From XN24 sp047921455 (lineage in GTDB: Bacteria > Pseudomonadota > Gammaproteobacteria > Steroidobacterales > XN24): a stretch of 35,838 nt of DNA. A model generated the notes under the pieces. That model made no database searches and was not told where the DNA came from. It saw only the letters and a list, made by a program, of their open reading frames with translations. The stretch is taken from assembly GCA_047921455.1 (NCBI GenBank), contig JBLRWC010000029.1:1-35838 (forward strand). The letters are read 5' to 3'. Positions 15,770 through 24,265 of this stretch are shown in pieces. Positions within the stretch are counted from its first letter, which is position 1. Every line of letters starts with the position of its first letter. The position numbers and the translations under genes are program-made.

Positions 15770-16887
15770 GCGCCCAGCACCTTGCCGAGTGCTGCGATCA
15801 GGCGGTCATTCTCGCTCGGCAGACCGATACTGATCCGCAGATGTTGCGAAAAGCCGTAGTTGGCAACTGGACGAACAATCACGCCCTGGTGCAACAAGGC
15901 CTCGAACAGCGGTTGCGCATCACGGCCCATGTCGACCAGCACGAAGTTGCCGACCGAGGGGATGACGCCGAGGCCGAGCTGCTCACACCCGGCCGCCACC
16001 CGCGCCAGCTCGGTCGTATTGAGATCGATGCTGTGCGCCAGGTGCGCTGTGTCCGCCAGCGCGGCCAGCGCGGCCGCCTGGGCCACGCAATTGGTATTGA
16101 ACGGCTGGCGGATGCGATTGAGGATATCCGCGATACCAGGGTTCGACAGCCCATATCCCAGCCGCAGCCCCGCAAGGCCATAGGCCTTGGAGAATGTTCG
16201 GGTCACAACCAGGTTCGGATAGCGCACCAGCCAGCGGCTCGTGTCGGGATACGCCGGTTGCCGCACGTACTCGAAATAGGCCTCGTCGACTACCACTATG
16301 ACATGCGCCGGCAAGGCCGCAATGAAGCGCTCCAGCGCCTCGGCCTCAAGCCACGTTCCGGTGGGATTGTTGGGATTTGCGACAAACACCATGCGGGTTT
16401 GTGGGCCGACCAGCGCCAGCATGGCGTCGAGATCATGACCGTAGGGCTGCGCGTGCGTCGCCGGCAGCGCTGGTGCCACCCGGTGTGTGGCGCCGGTCGC
16501 CTGGACTGCCAACGCATAGACCGCGAAGGCATGGCGCGAGTAAACCGCCTCGAGGCCCACGCCGAGAAAGCTCTCCGCCAGCAGCACCAGGATATCGTTT
16601 GACCCGTTGCCCAGCGTGATGCCGTCCGTTGCGATGCCGTGACGGGCCGCCAGCGCGCGCTTCAGTTCAAAGCCATTGGCATCAGGATAACGCGCGCTCT
16701 CGGCGGCCGAGGCGGCGATGGCCGCGAGGGCGCCAGGGCCCGGCCCAAGCGGATTTTCGTTGGACGCCAGCTTGACGATGTCCGTCACGCCATATTCGCG
16801 CTCCAGTTCGGCAATTGGCTTGCCTGGCTGGTACGGACTGAGGCCGGCGATTCCGGGCGCGGCCAGCTCAAGGAACTTGCTAGTCAT
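15766..16887 (-). CDS. hisC: Histidinol-phosphate aminotransferase HisC
   Basis: PLP-dependent aminotransferase for histidine synthesis. HisC2-type copies in aromatic clusters can also act on aromatic keto acids. The 373 residues show SNENPLGP (42-49), the NPNNPTGTW segment (171-179), DEAYFEY (201-207) and the PLP-binding lysine in TFSKAYGLAG (Lys234). The genomic setting between pheA and aroA matches P. aeruginosa hisC2, so a part in phenylalanine or tyrosine synthesis is plausible. A hairpin immediately upstream covers its ribosome binding site. Confidence 0.95.
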   Translation of the reverse strand: MTSKFLELAAPGIAGLSPYQPGKPIAELEREYGVTDIVKLASNENPLGPGPGALAAIAASAAESARYPDANGFELKRALAARHGIATDGITLGNGSNDILVLLAESFLGVGLEAVYSRHAFAVYALAVQATGATHRVAPALPATHAQPYGHDLDAMLALVGPQTRMVFVANPNNPTGTWLEAEALERFIAALPAHVIVVVDEAYFEYVRQPAYPDTSRWLVRYPNLVVTRTFSKAYGLAGLRLGYGLSNPGIADILNRIRQPFNTNCVAQAAALAALADTAHLAHSIDLNTTELARVAAGCEQLGLGVIPSVGNFVLVDMGRDAQPLFEALLHQGVIVRPVANYGFSQHLRISIGLPSENDRLIAALGKVLGA

Positions 16888-16889
16888 GA

Positions 16890-16908
16890 GACCTCCTGAA
16901 CGGAGGTC
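16890..16908 (-). promoter_or_regulatory. Hairpin sequestering the hisC ribosome binding site
   Basis: On the minus strand GACCTCC-GTTCA-GGAGGTC forms a perfect seven-base-pair hairpin. Its 3' arm contains the AGGAGG that lies three to four bases before the hisC ATG. It starts six bases after the pheA stop codon, so a ribosome finishing pheA would open it. This is the arrangement expected for translational coupling of hisC to pheA. Confidence 0.6.
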
Positions 16909-16914
16909 GCAAGT

Positions 16915-18024
16915 TTACAGGATCGCCGTGGGGTACGAACCCAGTATGCGACACCAGGCCGCGGTGGTCTCCAGGTCCTGCAATGCCGCTGCCACATTCG
17001 CATCCTCCCGATGACCTTCGACATCGACGAAAAATACATAGTCCCACTTGCCGCGTCGCGACGGACGGGACTCGATCCGCGTCATGCTGACCTTGTGTTT
17101 CGACAGGGGATACAACAGTTCCTGCAGCGCGCCGGCCGCATGCCGCGACGACAACAACAGGGAAGTCTTATCGCGTCCGCTCGGCCCCGGGGATTCCCTG
17201 CCCAGCACCACGAACCGCGTCGTATTATCCGGCCGGTCCTCGATATTCGCCATCAACGGCTCGAGTCCGTAGACCTCCGCCGCGGTGTCCCCGGCGATGG
17301 CTGCGGCGCCCTCTTCGACCGCGGCGAGCCGCGCGGCTTCCGCATTCGAGGCCACCGCGATCTGCTCCACGCCGGGCAGGCGCTGCTCCAGCCACGCGCG
17401 GCATTGCGAGAGCGACTGCTGGTGGGAGTACACTCTTTGTACTTGCTCCAGCGAGGACATTTTCCCGAGCAAATGCTGGCGGATGCGCAGTTCGACTTCG
17501 CCGCTGATCAGCAGCGGGGTGGTCGCCAGCATGTCGAGGGTATTGCTCACCGTCCCCTCGGTGGAATTTTCCACGGGCACTACGCCGAAGTCCGCGATAC
17601 CGGCCTCGACGTCGTGAAACACCTCCTCGATGGAGGGTACGGCCAACGTGCGCACCGAGTGCCCGAAGTGCTTCAACACCGCCGCTTGCGAAAAGGTGCC
17701 CTCGGGACCGAGGAAAGCGACTTTCAACGGTTCCTGTTGCGCGAGGCACGCCGACATGATTTCGCGAAACAGGCGAACGACTTCCTCATCCTTCAGCGGC
17801 CCGTTATTACGCGCCAGCGCCCGCCGCAGGATTTCGGCCTCGCGCTCGGGCCGATAATAATCACGCGGCGTATTGGCGAGCCCGACGGGCTCGGGAAACT
17901 TGGTTTCACCAACCGCCTGCGCCAGGCTTGCACGCTCGCTGATCAGCACCTGCAAGCGCTCGTCGATCGCGTCGATCTGGCGCCGGATCTGGTCGAGCTT
18001 GCCGTTGGTTCCCGCGTCGCTCAT
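16915..18024 (-). CDS. pheA: Bifunctional chorismate mutase / prephenate dehydratase (P-protein)
   Basis: Converts chorismate to prephenate and then to phenylpyruvate. In the 369-residue chain, the AroQ-type chorismate mutase domain is at about 5-95 (LDQIRRQIDAIDERLQ start). Prephenate dehydratase follows at about 100-280, with GPEGTFSQAA, PVENSTEGTV and the NTTRF motif. A C-terminal ACT domain (about 290-365) has the ESRPSRRGKWDYVFFVD-type phenylalanine-sensing motif, indicating feedback inhibition. It lies seven bases downstream of serA and is followed by hisC. Confidence 0.97.
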   Translation of the reverse strand: MSDAGTNGKLDQIRRQIDAIDERLQVLISERASLAQAVGETKFPEPVGLANTPRDYYRPEREAEILRRALARNNGPLKDEEVVRLFREIMSACLAQQEPLKVAFLGPEGTFSQAAVLKHFGHSVRTLAVPSIEEVFHDVEAGIADFGVVPVENSTEGTVSNTLDMLATTPLLISGEVELRIRQHLLGKMSSLEQVQRVYSHQQSLSQCRAWLEQRLPGVEQIAVASNAEAARLAAVEEGAAAIAGDTAAEVYGLEPLMANIEDRPDNTTRFVVLGRESPGPSGRDKTSLLLSSRHAAGALQELLYPLSKHKVSMTRIESRPSRRGKWDYVFFVDVEGHREDANVAAALQDLETTAAWCRILGSYPTAIL

Positions 18025-18031
18025 GGGCCGG

Positions 18032-19213
18032 TCAAGCCGCGTCGGGAGTCACCCGCAAGGACAGGACCCCCGGAATCGAACCGATTTTTTCCAGCACTTC
18101 GGCCGGCACCTGGCCATCCACGTCGGCGAGCGTATAGGCGACATCGCCACGCGACTTGTTCAGCAGGTCCGAAATATTCAGCCCGGCTGATGCCAGTGCG
18201 GTCGAGATCTGGCCGACCATGTTCGGCACGTTGGCGTTGGCAATGGCCAGCCTTACACCACCCTCGACCCGCGGCAATACGGCTTCCGGAAAATTTACCG
18301 AGTGGCGGATATTCCCGTTTTCCAGGAAGTCGCGCAGGTTTTCCGCAACCATGATGGCGCAGTTCTCCTCGGCCTCGCGGGTGGATGCACCCAGGTGCGG
18401 CAGGGCGATGACCTTCGGATGGCTCTTGTTGGCTGCAGTCGGGAAATCCGTCACGTAACGGCCCAGGTGCCCCGCATCAAGCGACGCCAGGGCTGCCGCA
18501 TCATCCACGATGGCGCCGCGCGAAAAATTGAGCAGCACACCGCCGGGCTTCATCAATGCCAGCCGCTCGGCGTTGACCAGGCCGCGCGTGCCGTCCAGCA
18601 ACGGCACATGCACCGTGATGAACTGGGAACGGCTGAACAGGTCGTCCAGGCTGACCGCCTCGCGTACACCTGAATTCAGCTGCCAGGCCCGCGCGACAGT
18701 CATTTTCGGATCAAAGCCGATGACCTGCATGCCGAGCGCCAGTGCGGCATTGGCCACCTCTACGCCAATGGCACCGAGTCCGATCACGCCAATACTTCGG
18801 CCAGGGAGCTCGGAGCCGACAAACCGCTTCTTGCCGCTCTCGACCGCGCGATTCAGTTCATCCTCTTGGCCGTCGAGCGTGCGGACATAATCCCACGCCT
18901 CGCAAAGATTACGCGCGGCGAGCAGCGCGCCGCCAAGCACGAGTTCTTTTACCGCATTGGCATTGGCACCGGGGGCATTGAAAACCGGCACGCCGCGGCG
19001 GCTCATTTCCTCGACTGGAATATTGTTCACGCCGGCGCCAGCGCGCCCGACGGCCTTGACGCTCGGCGGCACCTCGGCCTTGTGCATATCGGCGGAGCGC
19101 ACCATGATCGCATCCGGGTGGCCGATTTCCGACGCCACTTCGTAACGGTCACGCGGCAAGCGCTCCAGGCCCGCCAGGGCAATATTGTTCAGCGTAAGGA
19201 CCTTGAAAGTCAT
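18032..19213 (-). CDS. serA: D-3-phosphoglycerate dehydrogenase SerA
   Basis: First step of serine synthesis, oxidising 3-phosphoglycerate. The 393-residue protein has the dehydrogenase core with the NAD-binding GVIGLGAIGVEVAN segment, the catalytic-histidine motif ALPHLGASTREAEENCA, and a C-terminal ACT domain (about 320-393, IANANVPNMVGQIS). It is therefore a short SerA with one ACT domain. I use the ATG at 19213 because GGAG lies six bases upstream; an in-frame ATG four codons earlier lacks a binding site. It lies between serC and pheA, pairing the first two serine genes. Confidence 0.94.
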   Translation of the reverse strand: MTFKVLTLNNIALAGLERLPRDRYEVASEIGHPDAIMVRSADMHKAEVPPSVKAVGRAGAGVNNIPVEEMSRRGVPVFNAPGANANAVKELVLGGALLAARNLCEAWDYVRTLDGQEDELNRAVESGKKRFVGSELPGRSIGVIGLGAIGVEVANAALALGMQVIGFDPKMTVARAWQLNSGVREAVSLDDLFSRSQFITVHVPLLDGTRGLVNAERLALMKPGGVLLNFSRGAIVDDAAALASLDAGHLGRYVTDFPTAANKSHPKVIALPHLGASTREAEENCAIMVAENLRDFLENGNIRHSVNFPEAVLPRVEGGVRLAIANANVPNMVGQISTALASAGLNISDLLNKSRGDVAYTLADVDGQVPAEVLEKIGSIPGVLSLRVTPDAA

Positions 19214-19282
19214 CGGGATCTCCATCGGCGTTGGGTCATCGGCTCGATACTGACAGATTGATACCGCAATGCAACAGACAGC

Positions 19283-20362
19283 TCACCCGTGGCGGCGCTC
19301 AAACTCCTGCATGAACGCGACCAGTGCGTCCACACCCTCCTGCGGCATGGCGTTATAGATGCTCGCCCGCATACCGCCGACGGAGCGATGCCCTTTCAGG
19401 GTCAGCAGGCCAGCGGCCTTGGACTGCTCCAGGAACTTGCCGTCAAGCCCGGGATCGGCCAGCGTAAACGGCACATTCATCCAGGACCGGCTCGGTTTCT
19501 CGACCGGGTTCGCGTAGAAATCCGACGCGTCGATGGTCGCATACAGGGTTTCGGCCTTTTTCTGGTTGCGCCGCTGCATCTCGGCCAGTCCGCCCTGCTC
19601 GAGCAGCCAGTCGAATACCAGCCCGGCAACGTACCAGGCCCAGGTCGGCGGCGTATTCAACATCGAACCATTCTCTGCCTGCTGCAGGTAGTCCATCATC
19701 ACCGGCGTACCCGCGCGCGCACGCCCGAGCATGTCTTCGCGAACAATCACGATCGCCAACCCGGCCGGGCCGATGTTTTTCTGCGCCCCGGCATAGATCA
19801 TGCCGAAGCGGCTCACGTCGAGCGGCCGCGACAATAACGTTGAGGACATATCCGCTACGAGTGGCGCCCGCGTCTCGGGAATGAAGTGAAATTCGACTCC
19901 GCCAATCGTCTCGTTCGGCGTGTAGTGCAGGTACGCCGCGTCCGGGCTGAGTTGCCAGCCCGCGGGATCCGGGATGCCGGTATGGCGGTTATGGGCCGAA
20001 TCGGCCGCGACCTGGGCATCGACGAAGCGCCGCCCTTCGGCCAGCGCTTTCTTGCCCCAGGAGCCGGTAACGACATAATCCGCCTTGTCCTGCGGTCCCG
20101 CAAAATTGAACGGCACAGCCCCGAACTGCGCCGATGCACCGCCCTGCAGGAACAGGACACGGTAGTCGGCGGGTATGTCGAGCAAGCGTCGCAGGTCAGC
20201 TTCGGCACGTTCGGCAATCGACAGGAACTCCTTACCCCGATGGGAAAGTTCCATGACCGACATGCCGCAGCCCTGCCAACTGGCCATTTCCTCGCGGGCG
20301 CGCTCCAACACCGGTAAAGGCATGGCCGCGGGACCCGCGCTGAAATTGAAAACGCGCTCCAT
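19283..20362 (-). CDS. serC: Phosphoserine aminotransferase SerC
   Basis: PLP enzyme that converts 3-phosphohydroxypyruvate to phosphoserine, and also acts in pyridoxine synthesis. The 359-residue product begins MERVFNFSAGPAAMP, the family N-terminus. It contains GMSVMELSHRGKEF (33-46), FLQGGASAQF (71-80) and the PLP lysine in AGAQKNIGPAG (Lys195). The open frame continues upstream to 20497 inside gyrA, but the ATG at 20362, preceded by AGGGAGA, is clearly the start. It lies 25 bases after gyrA, as in Pseudomonas. Confidence 0.97.
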   Translation of the reverse strand: MERVFNFSAGPAAMPLPVLERAREEMASWQGCGMSVMELSHRGKEFLSIAERAEADLRRLLDIPADYRVLFLQGGASAQFGAVPFNFAGPQDKADYVVTGSWGKKALAEGRRFVDAQVAADSAHNRHTGIPDPAGWQLSPDAAYLHYTPNETIGGVEFHFIPETRAPLVADMSSTLLSRPLDVSRFGMIYAGAQKNIGPAGLAIVIVREDMLGRARAGTPVMMDYLQQAENGSMLNTPPTWAWYVAGLVFDWLLEQGGLAEMQRRNQKKAETLYATIDASDFYANPVEKPSRSWMNVPFTLADPGLDGKFLEQSKAAGLLTLKGHRSVGGMRASIYNAMPQEGVDALVAFMQEFERRHG

Positions 20363-20387
20363 ATCGATTCTCCCTGTCGCTTGAGTT

Positions 20388-22976
20388 TTAGTCTGCTTCA
20401 TCCGGCACGGCGCCGGTTTCGTCCAGTGATTCGTCGTCCAGGTCGTCGGACTGCTCGGCCGCGACTCGCCCCATGCCGACCAGCCGGCCGCCTTCATCGA
20501 GACGAATCAGGCGAACGCCCTGGGTATTGCGGGAAAGCGTCGGAATCCCGTCGATGGCCGTGCGCACAAGGACCCCCGTACTGGAAATCATCATCACCTG
20601 GTCGTCCTGCTGGACCAGCAAAGCGCCCACCATCAGGCCGTTGCGCTCATTGGTCTGGATGCCGATCACGCCCTGCCCGCCACGACCATGGATCGGGAAA
20701 TCCTCGACCGGGGTCATCTTTCCGTAGCCGTGCTCGGTGGCCAGCAGTAACTGGCCTTCGTCAGCAATGATCAGGGCGATGACGTGATGCTCATCGGCCA
20801 GCTTCAGACCCCGGACACCGCCCGCAGTCCTTCCCATGGGTCGCACATCGGCCTCGCGGAACCGGATGGCCTTGCCGTTGGAAGCACACAGCATGATCTG
20901 TTGCTGGCCGTCGGTGATGCCGACGTCGATCAGGTAGTCGTCGTCGCGCAGGTCGATGGCAATGATGCCGTCGCGGCGCGGCCGGGAAAATGCCACCAGC
21001 GGCGTTTTCTTGACCGTGCCGCGACTGGTCGCCATGAAAACATAAGGGCCCTCGGCAAATTCCCGAATCGGCCGGACCGCGTTGATGCGCTCGCCCTCCT
21101 CCAACGGCAACAGGTTGACGATCGGCTTGCCGCGCGAGCCGCGCCCGGCGAGCGGCAGGTCGTAGACCTTCAACCAGTAAACCTTGCCGCGACTGGAGAA
21201 GCACAGCAGCCAGTCATGTGTATTGGCAATGAACAGCTTGTCGACGAAATCTTCCTGCTTGACGCGCGTCGCCGTCCGGCCGCGCCCGCCGCGCCGTTGC
21301 GCCTGGTAATCGGTGACCGGCTGGGCTTTCGCATAACCGCCATGCGAGAGCGTCACGATGACGTCCTCCTCGCTGATGAGATCCTCCATGGAAAGATCCA
21401 GGTGGTCTTGAAGAATCTCGGTGCGGCGCTCGTCCCCGTACTCATCCACCACCGCCAGCAATTCTTCGCGGATGACCTCCGAGAGGCGGTCAGCGCTTTC
21501 CAATATCTCAGAATATTCTTTAATTTTGCCTATTATCTCTTCGTATTCCTTAATTATTTTTTCTTGCTCCAGCCCGGTAAGGCGGTGCAGACGAAGATCC
21601 AGGATGGCTTGCGCCTGGGCCTCGGACAGGCGGTACCGGCCATTCTCCAGGCCGAGGTCCGCCGCCAGGCCGGCAGGCCGCGTGGCTTCCGCGCCGGCCC
21701 GTTCCAGCAGCGCGGTAACGACACCCGGTGCCCAGCTTCGACCCGTCAGGGCGAGCCGTGCCTCGGCCGAGGTCGGCGACGCCTTGATGAGCGCAATCAC
21801 CTCATCGATATTGGCCAGCGCGACCGCGAGCCCCTCGAGAACGTGGGCGCGCTCGCGCGCCTTGCGCAACTCGAAGATGGTCCGCCGGGTCACCACTTCG
21901 CGGCGATGACGAATGAATGCCTCGAGGATTTCCTTGAGGTTGAGCAGCCGGGGCTGGCCGTCCACCAGCGCCACCATGTTGATGCCAAACACGGTCTGCA
22001 GCGGCGTGTGTTTGAACAAGTTGTTCAAAATCACCGCGCCATTCTCGCCGCGCTTCAGCTCGATGACGACGCGCAAACCGTCCTTGTCGGACTCGTCACG
22101 CAATTCGCTGATGCCCTCGAGCTTTTTCTCGCGTACCAGCTCGGCAATCTTCTCCACCAGGCGAGCCTTGTTGACCTGGTAAGGCAATTCGGTGACGACG
22201 ATCGCCTCGCGGCTCCCGTCGCGAAACGGCTCGAAATGGGCGCGCGCCCGAATATGAACACGGCCGCGACCGGTACGATAGGCCTCGTGAATGCCCGCGG
22301 TGCCGTTGATGAGCGCCGCGGTCGGGAAGTCCGGACCGGGCACATGCGCCAACAACTCGTCGAGCGTTAGCCCTGGCTCGTCGATCAGGGCGATACATGC
22401 ATTTACGATTTCGCGCAGGTTGTGTGGCGGAATATTGGTCGCCATTCCGACGGCAATACCCGCAGAGCCGTTGATGAGCAGATTGGGCACGCGCGTCGGC
22501 AGCACCGACGGCTCATACTCGGACTCGTCATAGTTTGCGACGAGATCCACCGTCTCCTTGTCGATATCGGCAAGCAGTTCGTGGGCCAGCTTCGCCATGC
22601 GAACTTCCGTGTAGCGCATTGCCGCCGGCGAATCGCCGTCCACCGAGCCGAAGTTACCCTGCCCGTCCACCAGTACGTAGCGCATCGAGAAGGGCTGAGC
22701 CATGCGCACAATCGTGTCGTAGACAGCCGAATCGCCGTGCGGATGATATTTACCGATCACGTCGCCGACGACGCGGGCCGACTTTTTGTAGGCCTTGTTC
22801 CAGTCGTTGCCCAGCACACGCATGGCGAACAAGACGCGCCGGTGCACGGGCTTGAGTCCATCGCGGACATCCGGAAGGGCGCGCCCCACGATCACGCTCA
22901 TGGCGTAATCGAGGTACGACTGCCTCATTTCATCTTCCAGGTTGACCTGGAGTATCTCTTTTGCGACTTCTGACAT
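20388..22976 (-). CDS. gyrA: DNA gyrase subunit A
   Basis: Breakage-reunion subunit of gyrase. The 862-residue protein follows E. coli numbering at the N-terminus: Ser83 and Asp87 in GDSAVYDTIVRMAQ are the quinolone-susceptible residues, and the catalytic tyrosine is Tyr122 in MRYTEVRM. The C-terminal beta-pinwheel has the GyrA box QRRGGRG, required for DNA wrapping, and the protein ends in an acidic tail. It is the first gene of the long minus-strand run. The 132-base gap to mtnA probably holds its promoter, but I could not pick one with confidence. Confidence 0.98.
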   Translation of the reverse strand: MSEVAKEILQVNLEDEMRQSYLDYAMSVIVGRALPDVRDGLKPVHRRVLFAMRVLGNDWNKAYKKSARVVGDVIGKYHPHGDSAVYDTIVRMAQPFSMRYVLVDGQGNFGSVDGDSPAAMRYTEVRMAKLAHELLADIDKETVDLVANYDESEYEPSVLPTRVPNLLINGSAGIAVGMATNIPPHNLREIVNACIALIDEPGLTLDELLAHVPGPDFPTAALINGTAGIHEAYRTGRGRVHIRARAHFEPFRDGSREAIVVTELPYQVNKARLVEKIAELVREKKLEGISELRDESDKDGLRVVIELKRGENGAVILNNLFKHTPLQTVFGINMVALVDGQPRLLNLKEILEAFIRHRREVVTRRTIFELRKARERAHVLEGLAVALANIDEVIALIKASPTSAEARLALTGRSWAPGVVTALLERAGAEATRPAGLAADLGLENGRYRLSEAQAQAILDLRLHRLTGLEQEKIIKEYEEIIGKIKEYSEILESADRLSEVIREELLAVVDEYGDERRTEILQDHLDLSMEDLISEEDVIVTLSHGGYAKAQPVTDYQAQRRGGRGRTATRVKQEDFVDKLFIANTHDWLLCFSSRGKVYWLKVYDLPLAGRGSRGKPIVNLLPLEEGERINAVRPIREFAEGPYVFMATSRGTVKKTPLVAFSRPRRDGIIAIDLRDDDYLIDVGITDGQQQIMLCASNGKAIRFREADVRPMGRTAGGVRGLKLADEHHVIALIIADEGQLLLATEHGYGKMTPVEDFPIHGRGGQGVIGIQTNERNGLMVGALLVQQDDQVMMISSTGVLVRTAIDGIPTLSRNTQGVRLIRLDEGGRLVGMGRVAAEQSDDLDDESLDETGAVPDEAD

Positions 22977-23108
22977 GAGGTACCAGCCCGATTCAAATCA
23001 ACGGGTTAGAGGGCGCGCCCGGCCACATGCTGCAACGCGGTATAGCCCCCGATATAAGCGCGTAATGGTACCACAAGGGGCCGCCGCGGACCCCTGCACG
23101 AAGCCTCT

Positions 23109-24170
23109 TCAGGCGCCGCGCAATGCCTTTATTGTGGCTGCGGAAGGCGGTGCGGCCACGCCGCGCTCGGTGACCAGCGCATCGACCAGTTCCGCAGGCG
23201 TGACGTCGAAGGCGGGATTGGATGCATCCGCCCCAGCCGGGACGCCCCCCGCCGCCGCCCAGATCTCGGCGGGGTCGCGTTGTTCGATCGCGACGTCATC
23301 CCCGGAGGCTGTGGCCGGATCCAGCGTCGAACCGGGGGCCGCCACCATGAAACGGACATCGTGGTGGCGCGCCGTCACGGCCAGCGAGTAGGTGCCGATC
23401 TTGTTCACCACGTCACCATTAGCGACCACGCGGTCGGCGCCGACGATCGCCCAGGTTGGTGGCTCGCGCCGCATCAACTGGGCCGCCGCCGAGTCGGTGA
23501 TCACCGTGGTCGGAATGCCCTCGCGACCCAGTTCCCAGGCGGTCAGGCGCGCCCCCTGGAGCCACGGCCGGGTTTCATCCACCCACACCCGGGTGATGAG
23601 CCCACGCCGCCAGCCCTCGCGTATGACGCCAAGCGCCGTGCCGAGGCCACCGGTGGCCAACGCACCGGCATTACAGTGCGTGATGACAGTGCCCGGGGCA
23701 TCCAGCAACTCGGCGCCGTGCTGCGCGATCGCCAGGTTCATGGCAATGTCTTCGGCGTGGAGCCGGCATGCTTCCTGTAACAACGTCTCGACAGGATCAT
23801 TCGTGGCTTCCGCGCCGACGGCCAGCATCCGGTCGACCGCCCATGCCAGGTTCACCGCCGTGGGCCGCGCCTGCCGTAAACGGGCAAGGTCATGCCGGTA
23901 ATACGCCAGCCAATCGTCGCCATGGGAGGCGATCCGCATACGGGCCGCCAGTACCGAACCGTAAGCCGCGGCGATGCCAATCGCCGGCGCGCCACGCACC
24001 ACCATGTCGCGAATGCTATGGATTACGGCATCGACATCCTCACAGACTACGCGCCGCACGTCGGCCGGGAGGCGTCGCTGGTCCAGCAAATCCAGCCGCC
24101 CACTGCGCCAGGTGACGGCATGGATACCAGTCGGATCGACAGGTTCGATGTTTTTATTCCGGTTGCCCAA
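23109..24170 (-). CDS. mtnA: S-methyl-5-thioribose-1-phosphate isomerase
   Basis: Methionine-salvage enzyme that isomerises methylthioribose-1-phosphate to methylthioribulose-1-phosphate. The 353-residue chain has RGAPAIGIAAAYG (59-71), the catalytic cysteine in THCNAGALATGG (Cys166) and the catalytic aspartate in VGADRVVANGDVVNKIGTY (Asp246). The start is TTG at 24170; no ATG occurs near the expected N-terminus. It sits upstream of gyrA on the same strand and is divergent from mtaD, a conserved Pseudomonas arrangement. No other mtn genes are in the window. Confidence 0.95.
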   Translation of the reverse strand: MGNRNKNIEPVDPTGIHAVTWRSGRLDLLDQRRLPADVRRVVCEDVDAVIHSIRDMVVRGAPAIGIAAAYGSVLAARMRIASHGDDWLAYYRHDLARLRQARPTAVNLAWAVDRMLAVGAEATNDPVETLLQEACRLHAEDIAMNLAIAQHGAELLDAPGTVITHCNAGALATGGLGTALGVIREGWRRGLITRVWVDETRPWLQGARLTAWELGREGIPTTVITDSAAAQLMRREPPTWAIVGADRVVANGDVVNKIGTYSLAVTARHHDVRFMVAAPGSTLDPATASGDDVAIEQRDPAEIWAAAGGVPAGADASNPAFDVTPAELVDALVTERGVAAPPSAATIKALRGA

Positions 24171-24265
24171 GGTTGCAAACTCGTTCGCCCGCGCGCGGGA
24201 CGCTAGAATGGTTGGCTTCGACAGGCCCCGGTGCCCGGGGCCGCCGCCGCACGAGAGCTTAGAGC

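Noticed and set aside
22706..22740. Quinolone-resistance changes in GyrA
   Set aside because: Ser83 and Asp87 are the susceptible residues.
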